From Anaerolineae bacterium (lineage in GTDB: Bacteria; Chloroflexota; Anaerolineae; Aggregatilineales; Phototrophicaceae), in the NCBI GenBank assembly GCA_022822545.1, contig JAJEBE010000021.1, positions 62,001 through 126,000 of the forward strand: a stretch of DNA of 64,000 nucleotides. The letters are read 5' to 3'. The position numbers were made by a program, and so were the translations under genes. Shown here in pieces: positions 35,054 to 42,990 of the stretch. Each line of letters opens with the position of its first letter. Position 1 is the stretch's first letter. Below the pieces are notes generated by a model that did not search any database, was not told the origin of the DNA, and was given only the letters and a program-made list of their open reading frames with translations.

Positions 35054-35902
35054 CTAATTGTCCCGGGAGTATAATCCTAATTCAGCCTCGATTTCAGCGG
35101 TGGTGGGCGCGCTTTCAATTCCCGCTCGCGTCACGGAATAGGCGGCGAGCTTGCCGGCCACCTGGACTGCTTTTGCGACATCTCCGTTGAGCCGAGGCAG
35201 CGCCCCCAAAAGCGACGCGGCGAAGACATCGCCAGCGCCAGTCAGATCATGCGGCTTGACTGGAAGGCTATCATAGTGCAGCGCGCCGCCATCATGATAA
35301 TAGGTTCCGCCATTTCGACCGTTGGTGACCACAAGATGTTTGCAGAATGAGCGCAACTCGTCGGTCAATTGCGGGTACTCAACAATATCTTCCTGACTGT
35401 ACACGATAATATCAATCAGTTCCAAAGCACGTCGATCGAACCAAGGTCGAAACTTCACCAGGCCGTCCGCAGCCCAACGCCGCATCATGCCTTGCAGAGT
35501 CAGCATAATGGTCGCATGAGGAAGTTTTTCAGCCAACTCACGCGGATCAATCTCCGCAGCCAAGGGGCCCAAATGCGCGTATGGAGCGTCGCGCCATTGC
35601 AAGGGTATATCCGTGTGGCGCAAAGCCGCTGCCGTTTCGCGGACAAACTGCTGTCTGCCCTCATCGCTATAGACATTTTCGTAGGTTAAGGATTCGGCTG
35701 AAGGCACTACGGAAAGCTGGCCATAAGGCTCGAGTTGGCGCAAGAGAGGCTCCTCAGAAGCAGCGCTTGTGACGATGCCTACGCGATGCCCAAAAGCGGC
35801 ATAGGTCGGCGCGGCGTAGGAAATCGTTCCGCCCAGCATTCTCCCACTAGGCACGAGATCAACGGTCATGTGACCTATGAGGAGGTAATGTATCGCCCTG
35901 GA
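35054..35902 (-). CDS. PfkB-family carbohydrate kinase
   Basis: The 282-residue protein (from the ATG at 35902; an upstream in-frame ATG at 35926 is also possible) has the PfkB N-terminal region GHMTVDLVPSGRMLGGTISYAAPTYAAFG and the C-terminal catalytic motif HDLTGAGDVFAASLLGAL, where the aspartate near 224 is the base. It phosphorylates a sugar or nucleoside, which the sequence cannot identify. It begins a two-gene unit with the amidohydrolase and is followed by no gap. Confidence 0.9.
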   Translation of the reverse strand, partial: SRAIHYLLIGHMTVDLVPSGRMLGGTISYAAPTYAAFGHRVGIVTSAASEEPLLRQLEPYGQLSVVPSAESLTYENVYSDEGRQQFVRETAAALRHTDIPLQWRDAPYAHLGPLAAEIDPRELAEKLPHATIMLTLQGMMRRWAADGLVKFRPWFDRRALELIDIIVYSQEDIVEYPQLTDELRSFCKHLVVTNGRNGGTYYHDGGALHYDSLPVKPHDLTGAGDVFAASLLGALPRLNGDVAKAVQVAGKLAAYSVTRAGIESAPTTAEIEAELGLYSRDN

Positions 35903-35964
35903 CATTTCAGAGCCAAGCCAGCCCAATTCAATTGCCGTGAGCTCGAAGACACAAGGTATCGCAG

Positions 35965-36705
35965 TTACTTGGGAACAATCGTAACTTTGCGCGTTCGGCC
36001 TTCGCCGACGCTGCGCGTCATCACGTCATTACGGCCGCGCAGCGTCAAGTGGATGATGCGCCGCTCATTTGGGTGCATTGGCTCCAGAGTGATGGTCCGG
36101 CCCTGCTGGACAGCCTGCTTCGCCATCCGCTTTGCCAAGCCGCGCAAACGCTTTGACCGGCCCAACTTATAGCCGCCGGCATCAATAATGATATTGGCGC
36201 GGCGCTCAAGCCGCCGGCTGCAAATCAGGCGAACAACATGCTGCAGGGCGGACAAAGTCTCGCCGCGACGGCCGATCAAGCGATTGACGCGGTTGCCAGT
36301 GACATTCAGCATCCAGTGCGGATTCTCGCCCTCTTCGTCATCGTCCGTCAAACGCACATCAATGCGAGCGTCCACGCGCATCTTGGCGAGCAATTCCTCG
36401 AGCACATGTTTGCCGACGCGGGCGTCTTCATCCAGGTCTTCGTCGGCAACAGTCGCGGGCTGTTGAACGTGATGCGTCTCGTCGGCGATGCCATCGTCCG
36501 TTTCGGATTCAGCCTGCCGTTCTTCACGCCGCCGGCTGATCAGCACGAGGCGGACACGAGCCTCGCGCGCGCCGAAGCCAAACAAACCGGTGTTCGGCTC
36601 CTCCAACACCTCGACCACGACCTCGCCGGGCCGGGCGTTGAGCTGCGCCAAACCTTTGTCAATCGCCGCCTGCACCGAATTCGCGGTTACTTCAATCATT
36701 TCCAT
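35965..36705 (-). CDS. khpB: KhpB/Jag RNA-binding protein
   Basis: KhpB (Jag, SpoIIIJ-associated) binds RNA and affects cell division in Firmicutes. The 246-residue protein has the Jag-N domain (TANSVQAAIDKGLAQLN), a KH domain with VNRLIGRRGETLSALQ, and an R3H domain near the C-terminus (NERRIIHLTLRGR). It follows yidC with 42 bases between, as in the standard cluster. The start at 36705 is preceded by AGGTGATA. Confidence 0.93.
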   Translation of the reverse strand: MEMIEVTANSVQAAIDKGLAQLNARPGEVVVEVLEEPNTGLFGFGAREARVRLVLISRRREERQAESETDDGIADETHHVQQPATVADEDLDEDARVGKHVLEELLAKMRVDARIDVRLTDDDEEGENPHWMLNVTGNRVNRLIGRRGETLSALQHVVRLICSRRLERRANIIIDAGGYKLGRSKRLRGLAKRMAKQAVQQGRTITLEPMHPNERRIIHLTLRGRNDVMTRSVGEGRTRKVTIVPK

Positions 36706-36747
36706 GGTTATATCACCTGTTGTTCGTCCGGTAGCTGTGGCAGCAAT

Positions 36748-37650
36748 TTACTTTTTGCGTGGTTTCTTCTTGCGAGTTTTGCGCGTCTTCTTGACCGGCT
36801 CATCGTCTTCAAAGACTACTTCCACCGGCGCCTCGTTCATATTCTTGCGTCCAAATACCCGGCTCAATAACCGCTTGCCTTGCGGGCTGTACTGAACGAC
36901 TCCGATCAGATTGGACGTGACAAAATAGATAGACAGACCGACAGAAAAGGACAGCGAGAAGAATCCAAACATAATTGGCATGATGGTCGTCATGCTCTTC
37001 GTCATCGCAGCCGCCTGCCCGCCACCGCCGCCGCCGCTATCATCATCATCGTCATCTTTCTTTGATGTGTTCTGACCAGTGGAGGACATCGTCAGCTTTT
37101 GCTGTCCCCAAGTGGTCACCAATACCAGAAGCGGCAATGCCAGCGCGTAAGTCGGGTTTTCCGTCGGCGCCAGTGTAAGGTCGAGCTCCGGGAGCAGCGA
37201 AGCAAGTTGCGGAATAGGCGTCCACATCCGCTGCAGCGGGATAAGCGAATCCAGGCCGGGAATCAAGAGCCGCTCGGACAGGTCCACCAGTTGAAAAGGC
37301 GTCGCCGCCAGCGCGAAGAAAATCGCCTGGTACAAGCCGATCAAGATAGGAAACTGAATGAGCATGGGAAAACAGCCGCCGACCGGATTGACCTTGTTCT
37401 CCCGGTACAGCTTCATTTGCGCCTGCGACATTTTCTCTTTATCGCCCTTGTACTTCTCCTGCAGCTTCTTCAGTTGCGGCTGTATCTGCTGCATTTTCTT
37501 CTGCGACTCTTGCTGCTTGGCAAAGAGCGGGAAGGTCAGGATGCGAATGATAACGGTCAAAACGACGATCGCCAGAACAATGTCCTGGTTAAGCGCCGCG
37601 TACAGCCAGGCGAGTATTGTCACAAAGGGGTTAAGGATTAAGTCCCACAT
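36748..37650 (-). CDS. yidC: Membrane protein insertase YidC
   Basis: YidC inserts membrane proteins alone or with Sec. The 300-residue protein has the YidC/Oxa1 core: hydrophobic helices at the start, the cytosolic coiled loop KKMQQIQPQLKKLQEKYKGDK, NPVGGCFPMLIQFPILIGLYQAIF, and a final KFVTSNLIG-like segment (YFVTSNLIGVVQY). A charged linker of six aspartates followed by SGGGGGG (about 198-213) is inserted between hydrophobic segments. The C-terminus is rich in lysine and arginine, which could bind the ribosome. It lacks the large periplasmic P1 domain, as expected for non-proteobacterial members. Confidence 0.95.
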   Translation of the reverse strand: MWDLILNPFVTILAWLYAALNQDIVLAIVVLTVIIRILTFPLFAKQQESQKKMQQIQPQLKKLQEKYKGDKEKMSQAQMKLYRENKVNPVGGCFPMLIQFPILIGLYQAIFFALAATPFQLVDLSERLLIPGLDSLIPLQRMWTPIPQLASLLPELDLTLAPTENPTYALALPLLVLVTTWGQQKLTMSSTGQNTSKKDDDDDDSGGGGGGQAAAMTKSMTTIMPIMFGFFSLSFSVGLSIYFVTSNLIGVVQYSPQGKRLLSRVFGRKNMNEAPVEVVFEDDEPVKKTRKTRKKKPRKK

Positions 37651-37673
37651 TCGATCATGCTCCAGTCGACGGA

Positions 37674-38849
37674 CTAGCGTGGATACACCCAGGTTTGGCG
37701 CCCATCGACTCCAAACGCGATCAACAGCCGACCGTCATGCACTGAGCTTACCAGCAAGAGCGGCTCATCAATTGCTAAATTCTCGCTCGGTTCCAGCAAC
37801 ATCATATCGCCAAGCAATTCCGGACGGTCATCGATTTCCCGAGCGTTGATCAGTTGACCATCGCGCTTATCCAGCCAGTAGACCTTGCCATCGCGCGACG
37901 CCACGATGACGCGCTCGCCAAACACCAGCGGGCCAGCGCGAATGCCGCGCTCGGCAATTTGTACCGACCAGCGTTCCCGCAAGCCATTTTCACCGTCCAG
38001 CGCATGCACGTATCCGCTTAAATCGGCGACGTAGATGATGCCATTTTCATCAGCAGCCGGCGTGCCCCAAACCCAATTCTGAGTGCCATACTCATTGAGG
38101 ATCTCGCCAGCGAGAGAGATCTCGAAGAAGCTCTTATCGAAGCTGCCGACATACAGGCGCCCGTTCGCCAAGAGCGGCGTTGACGTGACTGCGCCGCCTA
38201 AATCCAGCGACCAAAGACGTTCGCCGGTGAAGCGGTCAACCGCGTAAAGGAAGTGGTCGATCGAAGGAATAATCAGCATGTCGTCAACAAGCAGCGGCTG
38301 TGCCCAGATACCGGCGTCTGTAGTCAAGGTCCACTTTTCCTGGAAGTCTTCCAGCGCTAGAGCGCTAAGACCGCCATTTTGGAAGGGCAGGTAAAGCGTA
38401 TCGCCGGCCAGGAGCATATTAGTCAAAACCTTGTCCGCCAGCGGATAGGCACGCTGCACCTCGACAACCACAGAGTCGACTCGTAACAGCCGCTTGTTGT
38501 TATCCGCAATCAAGACTGTGTCTTCATCAATTCGGATGGGAACGGAGAAAAACTGCGAGCCTTCATTCTCCGAGCCGCGCAATATCCAGGTTCGCGGGTT
38601 GTTTTCATTGTCGCGCATGACCTCGCCATTAAGTGGGTTTATCAGGCGGGCGGGCGCGCCATTCGATGGGCTGAGAATCGCGACATCGTTGTTATAAGCG
38701 ATTGTGATATGCGTCTCGCCGTAGAGTTCAATCAAGCCGACCGCGGGCCAACTGACGCCCATGCGCGCGCCAACACAGCCGGTTAAGGCGAATGCGCCAA
38801 GAATCAGGAGCGATATCAAGGGCAGAGAATTGCGAATTGACAAATTCAA
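37674..38849 (-). CDS. PQQ-type beta-propeller lipoprotein
   Basis: The 391-residue protein has a lipoprotein signal with lipobox LTGC (C25) and a set of propeller blades with repeated VYWLDKRDG-like and LYAVDRFTGERLW stretches, typical of PQQ-binding-like and BamB proteins. As a lipoprotein it is outside, anchored to the membrane. The frame starts at a TTG at 38849, supported by AAGGAG seven bases before it inside the end of yidD. It stands between yidD and yidC, where most genomes have none, so it may assist the insertase or share only the transcript. Function is inferred from fold only. Confidence 0.85.
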   Translation of the reverse strand: MNLSIRNSLPLISLLILGAFALTGCVGARMGVSWPAVGLIELYGETHITIAYNNDVAILSPSNGAPARLINPLNGEVMRDNENNPRTWILRGSENEGSQFFSVPIRIDEDTVLIADNNKRLLRVDSVVVEVQRAYPLADKVLTNMLLAGDTLYLPFQNGGLSALALEDFQEKWTLTTDAGIWAQPLLVDDMLIIPSIDHFLYAVDRFTGERLWSLDLGGAVTSTPLLANGRLYVGSFDKSFFEISLAGEILNEYGTQNWVWGTPAADENGIIYVADLSGYVHALDGENGLRERWSVQIAERGIRAGPLVFGERVIVASRDGKVYWLDKRDGQLINAREIDDRPELLGDMMLLEPSENLAIDEPLLLVSSVHDGRLLIAFGVDGRQTWVYPR

Positions 38850-38852
38850 GTA

Positions 38853-39074
38853 TCACTCCTTGGGAGGGACGGGATCAAACCCGCCCGGGTGCAAAGGATG
38901 ACAGCGCATTAGCCGCCGGAAGCCCATCCAGGTCCCTTTCACAGGACCGTAGGAATCGATGGCTTCATAAGTATACACGGAACATGTCGGCGTGAAGCGG
39001 CAAGCTGACGGCAATAAGGGCGATAAAAATCGCTTGTAAATTCTGATTGCATTCAGCAAAGTCCACTTGAGCAT
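38853..39074 (-). CDS. yidD: Membrane protein insertion factor YidD
   Basis: YidD helps YidC insert proteins. The 73-residue product has the family signature [25 protein letters not shown] with conserved cysteines, then [25 protein letters not shown]. The length and order are standard. Its start lies one base beyond the rnpA stop, and its last codons carry the ribosome binding site for the next gene. Confidence 0.95.
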   Translation of the reverse strand: MLKWTLLNAIRIYKRFLSPLLPSACRFTPTCSVYTYEAIDSYGPVKGTWMGFRRLMRCHPLHPGGFDPVPPKE

Positions 39075-39075
39075 T

Positions 39076-39417
39076 TCAGGTAGTCTCGATCAACTGCGCC
39101 CGGCGGAATAGCTCGTAAAGAATACGACACAATTCACTGAAAGGTTGCGCGGTCACGCTACGTCGCGCTATCACTACTATGTCATATCCTTGCCGCAGTC
39201 GCAGATGCATATTCGCCAAAGCAACGCGCAGGCGACGCTTGATTCGATTACGAATCACGGCAATACCGATATGCTTACCGACAACAATTCCGTATCGATT
39301 GCGCGGAAGCTCATTGGCGCAATAGCTAATCGACATGGACGGATGTCGCTGCGCTTTGCCTTGTCGCTTTGCGCGGACGAAGTCTGCCGGTCGGCGCAAC
39401 CTTAGGGCGGACTTCAT
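39076..39417 (-). CDS. rnpA: Ribonuclease P protein component
   Basis: RnpA binds the catalytic RNA of RNase P and helps cut tRNA 5' leaders. The 113-residue basic protein has the conserved [12 protein letters not shown] stretch (RNR motif) and [19 protein letters not shown] at the start. It is encoded between rpmH and yidD as in the standard cluster. It starts 3 bases after the rpmH stop. Confidence 0.94.
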   Translation of the reverse strand: MKSALRLRRPADFVRAKRQGKAQRHPSMSISYCANELPRNRYGIVVGKHIGIAVIRNRIKRRLRVALANMHLRLRQGYDIVVIARRSVTAQPFSELCRILYELFRRAQLIETT

Positions 39418-39420
39418 GGA

Positions 39421-39600
39421 TTAGCTGGCGTTCCAATTGACCTTTTTGACGTGATTTGGAGTCACAGCAAGCTTATGGCGCCCGCGAAGACGGCGCGCTT
39501 TCAAAACACGTCTGCCCCCGCGCGTGCTCATACGCTTGCGGAATCCGTGTACGCGTTTACGCCGGCGAACCTTGGGCTGCCAGGTGCGTTTGGTTGACAT
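39421..39600 (-). CDS. rpmH: 50S ribosomal protein L34
   Basis: This 59-residue, highly basic protein starts with [20 protein letters not shown] and [18 protein letters not shown], the usual L34 pattern. The C-terminal tail ([17 protein letters not shown]) is longer than in E. coli L34. It is the first gene of the rpmH-rnpA-yidD-propeller-yidC-khpB unit. A strong promoter lies upstream at 39644-39672. Short coding genes like this one are easily missed. Confidence 0.97.
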   Translation of the reverse strand: MSTKRTWQPKVRRRKRVHGFRKRMSTRGGRRVLKARRLRGRHKLAVTPNHVKKVNWNAS

Positions 39601-39643
39601 TAATCAGCCTCAATCTACCCATGCCTTCAAGTCACAAGCGGGC

Positions 39644-39672
39644 AGTATAGCCGAGCTTTTGCCGCTGGTCAA
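39644..39672 (-). promoter_or_regulatory. Promoter of the rpmH operon
   Basis: TTGACC (39667-39672) and TATACT (39644-39649) are separated by 17 bases on the minus strand, a close housekeeping match. Transcription would start near 39637, about 37 bases before the rpmH ATG. The -35 hexamer lies inside a palindrome. Confidence 0.75.
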
Positions 39673-39679
39673 CAGCGGC
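39661..39679. promoter_or_regulatory. Palindrome over the rpmH -35 element
   Basis: GCCGCTG (39661-39667) and CAGCGGC (39673-39679) are perfect 7-base arms around GTCAA, which is part of the -35 hexamer. A bound protein or a hairpin here could control the operon. Confidence 0.45.
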
Positions 39680-39909
39680 TTGCCGTCGCTGCGAGTTGTC
39701 TATCCGGCAATTGCGGTTGACGTTCGCGCGATGTGGAAGACGGCGCTGACGCGGATCTGGCTAAATCGGCTGGATTGGGGTGAAGTTGCGCTTGACTAGG
39801 TATCCCGCGTTACAGTAGGATTGCAAAGGCGTTGCGCCACTAAATCCATGATGCAAATTTCGGCATCTATTTGAAATCCATAATCTGCACTTCCGGGGGA
39901 TGTCATACC

Positions 39910-41487
39910 GTGCTGCCGGCACAACATTGGGCATACAGTTTTTCCATCAGCGCTGACGATATCGATAACATCACCAACCTCCTGCTAGACAAAGAGACGC
40001 CGCTATCCTCCGTTGAACTCGCCACCGAAATTATCAAAAAGCGAGAAGACGAAGAACGCCGTCGTTTTACGCAACAGTACAACGACGCCAAAGTATACCG
40101 ACCGTCCGATAGCTACCAGGTCGGTGACCGGTTGACATTTTCTTTTCTTGATTACGCCACTGGCCGCGTCGTCAGCATTCGTGATGGCAGAAGCAATGAT
40201 CTGAGCCCGATAACCGTGGCCACAGTCGAATTCGACGACATGCGTCAACAATCTCGTATTGAGACGCGTGAATTCGTCACCGCCTACGGCAATCAACATC
40301 CACTCAATGACAACACGCTGAACATGCATCCCAGCCAAATCAAAGCCGAATATACACACTCCGATATCTTTAATGACCCTGATATCCATATCGTCGACCA
40401 AGTCAATGACGCCTTAGAGCACAATCCTGACCTCGTGCGGCTGGCCGGAACCTGGTTCGTCCGCGAGTTATTGCTGGAGGTGGATATTGGTCATCTGCAT
40501 TTGGCTGAAGCCGTGCTGGATATGCACGAAGGCGGTCCTCTGAGAACGGAGCAAATCCTGCGCGAGATAGGCGGCTTGGGCGATGCGCCCTTTCCCTTAC
40601 AGGTGTTTTCCCTGAATTATCGCATGAATCAAGATGATCGCTTCGACGAAGTGGGACCCGCCGGCACCGTTCTCTGGCATCTTACGCGTTTGCTGCCGCG
40701 TTTGGTGCGGGAAGTCCCCGATATTTTGCGCTACAAGACGGTGGAGTTTGACCGCGGCCTGCTCTCGCGTGAAATGCTGCAATTGGAATACGATCTCGAT
40801 GACGAGCATTCGCCGGTGTCTTCGCCACGGCCGGAAGACGAAGTCAGTCTCACCTTGATTTATCCGCATCGCCGCGTCGGGACATTGCCGATCAATTCCG
40901 AGACGAAATATGTCTTCCCCGCCGCCAAGACACCGCGGATCGCGATTACTATCATTGACGCTTTGGACAAGCAGGAGTTCCCCTGCTGGGTCGTGCATGA
41001 ATTCAAGTATGTAGTTGGGCTGGCGCCACTTTACCAGAAGCACCATTTGCCGGTCGGCGCATACGTGTATTTGAATCCCACTAATGACAAGAGTCGTATC
41101 GAAATCGAGTTTGACACCTATCGTCCCCGAACAGAATGGATACCGGTGGTGGAGCGGCTTGATGGCAATCAATTACGCTGCCAAACAGCCAAACGCGCTA
41201 TTGGCGCCGATTATGATGAAATGGTCATCGTCGGCGTGACCAACCTGCCGGAGGTCGACAACCTGGGCAAGGAACTTGAGGCGAAGCGTGTGCCTTTGGT
41301 GGAGTTGCTTCGCGGACTGGTACGCGAGTTGAGCAAGCAGAATCCGCAAGGCACGGTCCATTCCAAAGTGCTGTATAGCACGCTTAATGTCTTGCGCCGC
41401 TGCCCGCCGGGGCCCATGTTTGCGACATTGCTGACGAACCCGGAATTTGATTATGTCGGCGGCAACTACTGGAAGATGAGCAATTAG
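39910..41487 (+). CDS. Unknown protein with winged-helix-like repeats (cassette gene 1)
   Basis: This 525-residue protein is not recognised as a named family. Three stretches look like winged-helix or HARE-HTH modules: residues ~20-60 (DNITNLLLDKETPLSSVELATEI), a middle part ~195-260 (AEAVLDMHEGGPLRTEQILREIGG, then DRFDEVGPAGTVLWHL), and the C-terminus ~480-525 (SKVLYSTLNVLRRCPPGP, DYVGGNYWKM). HARE-HTH and RNA polymerase delta domains show the same pattern, so nucleic-acid binding is inferred. The GTG at 39910 follows CGGGGGATG; an in-frame TTG at 39871 lacks one. It heads a three-gene unit, with 16 bases before the next gene. Confidence 0.65.
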   Translation: MLPAQHWAYSFSISADDIDNITNLLLDKETPLSSVELATEIIKKREDEERRRFTQQYNDAKVYRPSDSYQVGDRLTFSFLDYATGRVVSIRDGRSNDLSPITVATVEFDDMRQQSRIETREFVTAYGNQHPLNDNTLNMHPSQIKAEYTHSDIFNDPDIHIVDQVNDALEHNPDLVRLAGTWFVRELLLEVDIGHLHLAEAVLDMHEGGPLRTEQILREIGGLGDAPFPLQVFSLNYRMNQDDRFDEVGPAGTVLWHLTRLLPRLVREVPDILRYKTVEFDRGLLSREMLQLEYDLDDEHSPVSSPRPEDEVSLTLIYPHRRVGTLPINSETKYVFPAAKTPRIAITIIDALDKQEFPCWVVHEFKYVVGLAPLYQKHHLPVGAYVYLNPTNDKSRIEIEFDTYRPRTEWIPVVERLDGNQLRCQTAKRAIGADYDEMVIVGVTNLPEVDNLGKELEAKRVPLVELLRGLVRELSKQNPQGTVHSKVLYSTLNVLRRCPPGPMFATLLTNPEFDYVGGNYWKMSN

Positions 41488-41503
41488 CCAGAGGGAATGA
41501 TCA

Positions 41504-41944
41504 ATGTCCCTGAATTACCTGATAAAGCCAAGCATTGAGACGAAATTCTACATCGACTATGATTGGTGGGAACATAGCCGCGATGACTTGCAGGTGTATT
41601 TGCTGACCCATCTGCCGCAGGAGCAGCAGCAAGCGCTGCAGCACCGCGACCTGTATGAGGTATTTGACTACGTGCATCCCGAAACCGGCGAAGTCTTTCA
41701 ATTGGATACGCTCGGCCTGGCGATAAAGGAGTCTTCCCAAGGCGAGGACTTTATAGGAGAAGGCATCGGCCTGATCGACAGTGTGTTTCGCGCCTTGCTC
41801 GTCAACGGGAATCAGCCGCTTAGCGCGCTTGAGCTGGGAGAGATCACCGGGCGCGATTCTGAAACAATCTTGAAGACGATAGGCGGGGTGCGCATATATC
41901 GCGGCATTCGGCCTCATCATCCCAGTCTGGAAGCGAATGTGTAG
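41504..41944 (+). CDS. Unknown protein (cassette gene 2)
   Basis: The 146-residue protein is not recognised. Its N-terminus is rich in aromatic residues (FYIDYDWWEHSRDDLQVYLLTHL) and may pack as helices. The C-terminal part (LIDSVFRALLVNGNQPLSALELGEITGRDSETILKTIGG) looks like a small helix-turn-helix followed by a strand (RIYRGIRP). It lies 16 bases after gene 1 and 3 bases before gene 3, on one transcript, so the three products probably work together. The HTH-like end matches the idea that this is a nucleic-acid-related set. No enzymatic residues are visible. Confidence 0.6.
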   Translation: MSLNYLIKPSIETKFYIDYDWWEHSRDDLQVYLLTHLPQEQQQALQHRDLYEVFDYVHPETGEVFQLDTLGLAIKESSQGEDFIGEGIGLIDSVFRALLVNGNQPLSALELGEITGRDSETILKTIGGVRIYRGIRPHHPSLEANV

Positions 41945-41947
41945 CTG

Positions 41948-42370
41948 ATGGCGCGGGTGATCAATACAAATAGCCCGGGAAAACGCCGCAGCGCCTATAT
42001 GCGGACTATTGCCGAGATCCTGCGCCACCTGAGCCAACAGAAAGAAATCACCCAGGAAACGAAAGACTCGGCCGCTTGGCTGGTCTATTGCCTTCGTGGG
42101 ATCGACAACACGGTAGAAGAGTCCATGCGCGCTTGGGAAAAGCGCGGCTACTGGAAGAAATCCGACGACTTTCAGCAAAAGTGGTGGTGGGCTTCTCTCA
42201 TGGCGAAGTCGATAGAAGAGTTGATCAGGACAGACAGTTGGGAAAAGTTGCCGGATGCCATGGTCCGTCTCTTCCCGCACGTATCTGATATTCAGATTAG
42301 CCGCATGACGCGAGACCCCAAGATCTGGCGAGGCGCCTACGGCAAACTGATGCAAGAGCGTCAGAACTGA
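41948..42370 (+). CDS. Unknown helical protein (cassette gene 3)
   Basis: This 140-residue protein is not recognised. It is mainly helical, basic and tryptophan-rich (AYMRTIAEILRHL, DSAAWLVYCLRGID, FQQKWWWASLMAKSIEELI, DPKIWRGAYGKLM). No metal ligands or membrane segments are visible. It is the last gene of the 39910-42370 unit and ends 203 bases before the next open frame. Its order and tight spacing with two HTH-like proteins suggest a complex. The pattern is protein-like, so coding is likely, but a function cannot be named. Confidence 0.6.
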   Translation: MARVINTNSPGKRRSAYMRTIAEILRHLSQQKEITQETKDSAAWLVYCLRGIDNTVEESMRAWEKRGYWKKSDDFQQKWWWASLMAKSIEELIRTDSWEKLPDAMVRLFPHVSDIQISRMTRDPKIWRGAYGKLMQERQN

Positions 42371-42573
42371 AACACCTCAGACTGTATACATCCGTCCGCG
42401 CTTCGCATCATCAGGCCGCTTTCGGCAAGGCTGCGTATGTCAGCCAGGTAAAGGCGCGCAAGCTACCCTTCGCAGCTTGTCCGTCGCTGCCAATCACGAT
42501 AACCAATGAAATCTAGGCAAATTGCATAAGAAGTTGTACAATCTGTCTAGTAGTTCCTCGGGCATGAGTACAT

Positions 42574-42975
42574 ATGTTAGCGTTCCTAACCATTTCGGCT
42601 GCTGCCGAAAGCGAGGCTGAAACAAGGGCGTTCGATGATACGAGAGCGACGGTCTCAGCGGACGAGTATCGAATCCAGCGACGAACCTGGCTCGGGGTTG
42701 TTGCTGTTCTGGTGATCGCTGATATCTTTCCGGATTGGCTTTCGCCGCATCATGGCGTGACGCCATTGGCTGCTGGAATCGTGTTTCTCGTATCGGGTTT
42801 GATGCGACGGCGGCGAGGCCTGTCTGTGCGCTTGTCGATTTGGATTGCCTCCGCGCTTCTACTCGTAACCGCGGGATTCAACTTTTTCAGTTGGCCCGCC
42901 CTGGACCTGTCGCTCATTGTGGTTGTTAGCACGGCGATGGTGATCGCGCTGAGTATATTTGGCCGCAAAAGCTAG
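42574..42975 (+). CDS. Small membrane protein next to PucR
   Basis: The 133-residue product has a polar N-terminus and three or four hydrophobic segments (about 39-54, 60-77, 86-104 and 110-128), with basic clusters between them (MRRRRGLSVRL). No family is recognised. The start is uncertain because the ATG at 42574 has no clear ribosome binding site and the first 35 residues look unlike membrane protein. The pucR gene starts 15 bases after its stop, so the two are probably cotranscribed. Confidence 0.55.
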   Translation: MLAFLTISAAAESEAETRAFDDTRATVSADEYRIQRRTWLGVVAVLVIADIFPDWLSPHHGVTPLAAGIVFLVSGLMRRRRGLSVRLSIWIASALLLVTAGFNFFSWPALDLSLIVVVSTAMVIALSIFGRKS

Positions 42976-42990
42976 GCGAGATTTGACAGC

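Larger units (their letters stand above)
39601..39909. other. Divergent region upstream of rpmH
   Basis: This 309-base gap lies between rpmH (minus) and the unknown gene at 39910 (plus). It holds the rpmH promoter and the palindrome at 39661-39679. No DnaA-box-like repeats, AT-rich unwinding region or dnaA gene is visible, so this is probably not the replication origin, even though rpmH clusters often sit near it. Nothing else stands out. Confidence 0.6.

Noticed and set aside
39601..39909. Possible replication origin near rpmH
   Set aside because: No DnaA-box cluster, AT-rich unwinding region or dnaA gene is seen; only promoter elements and one palindrome stand here.
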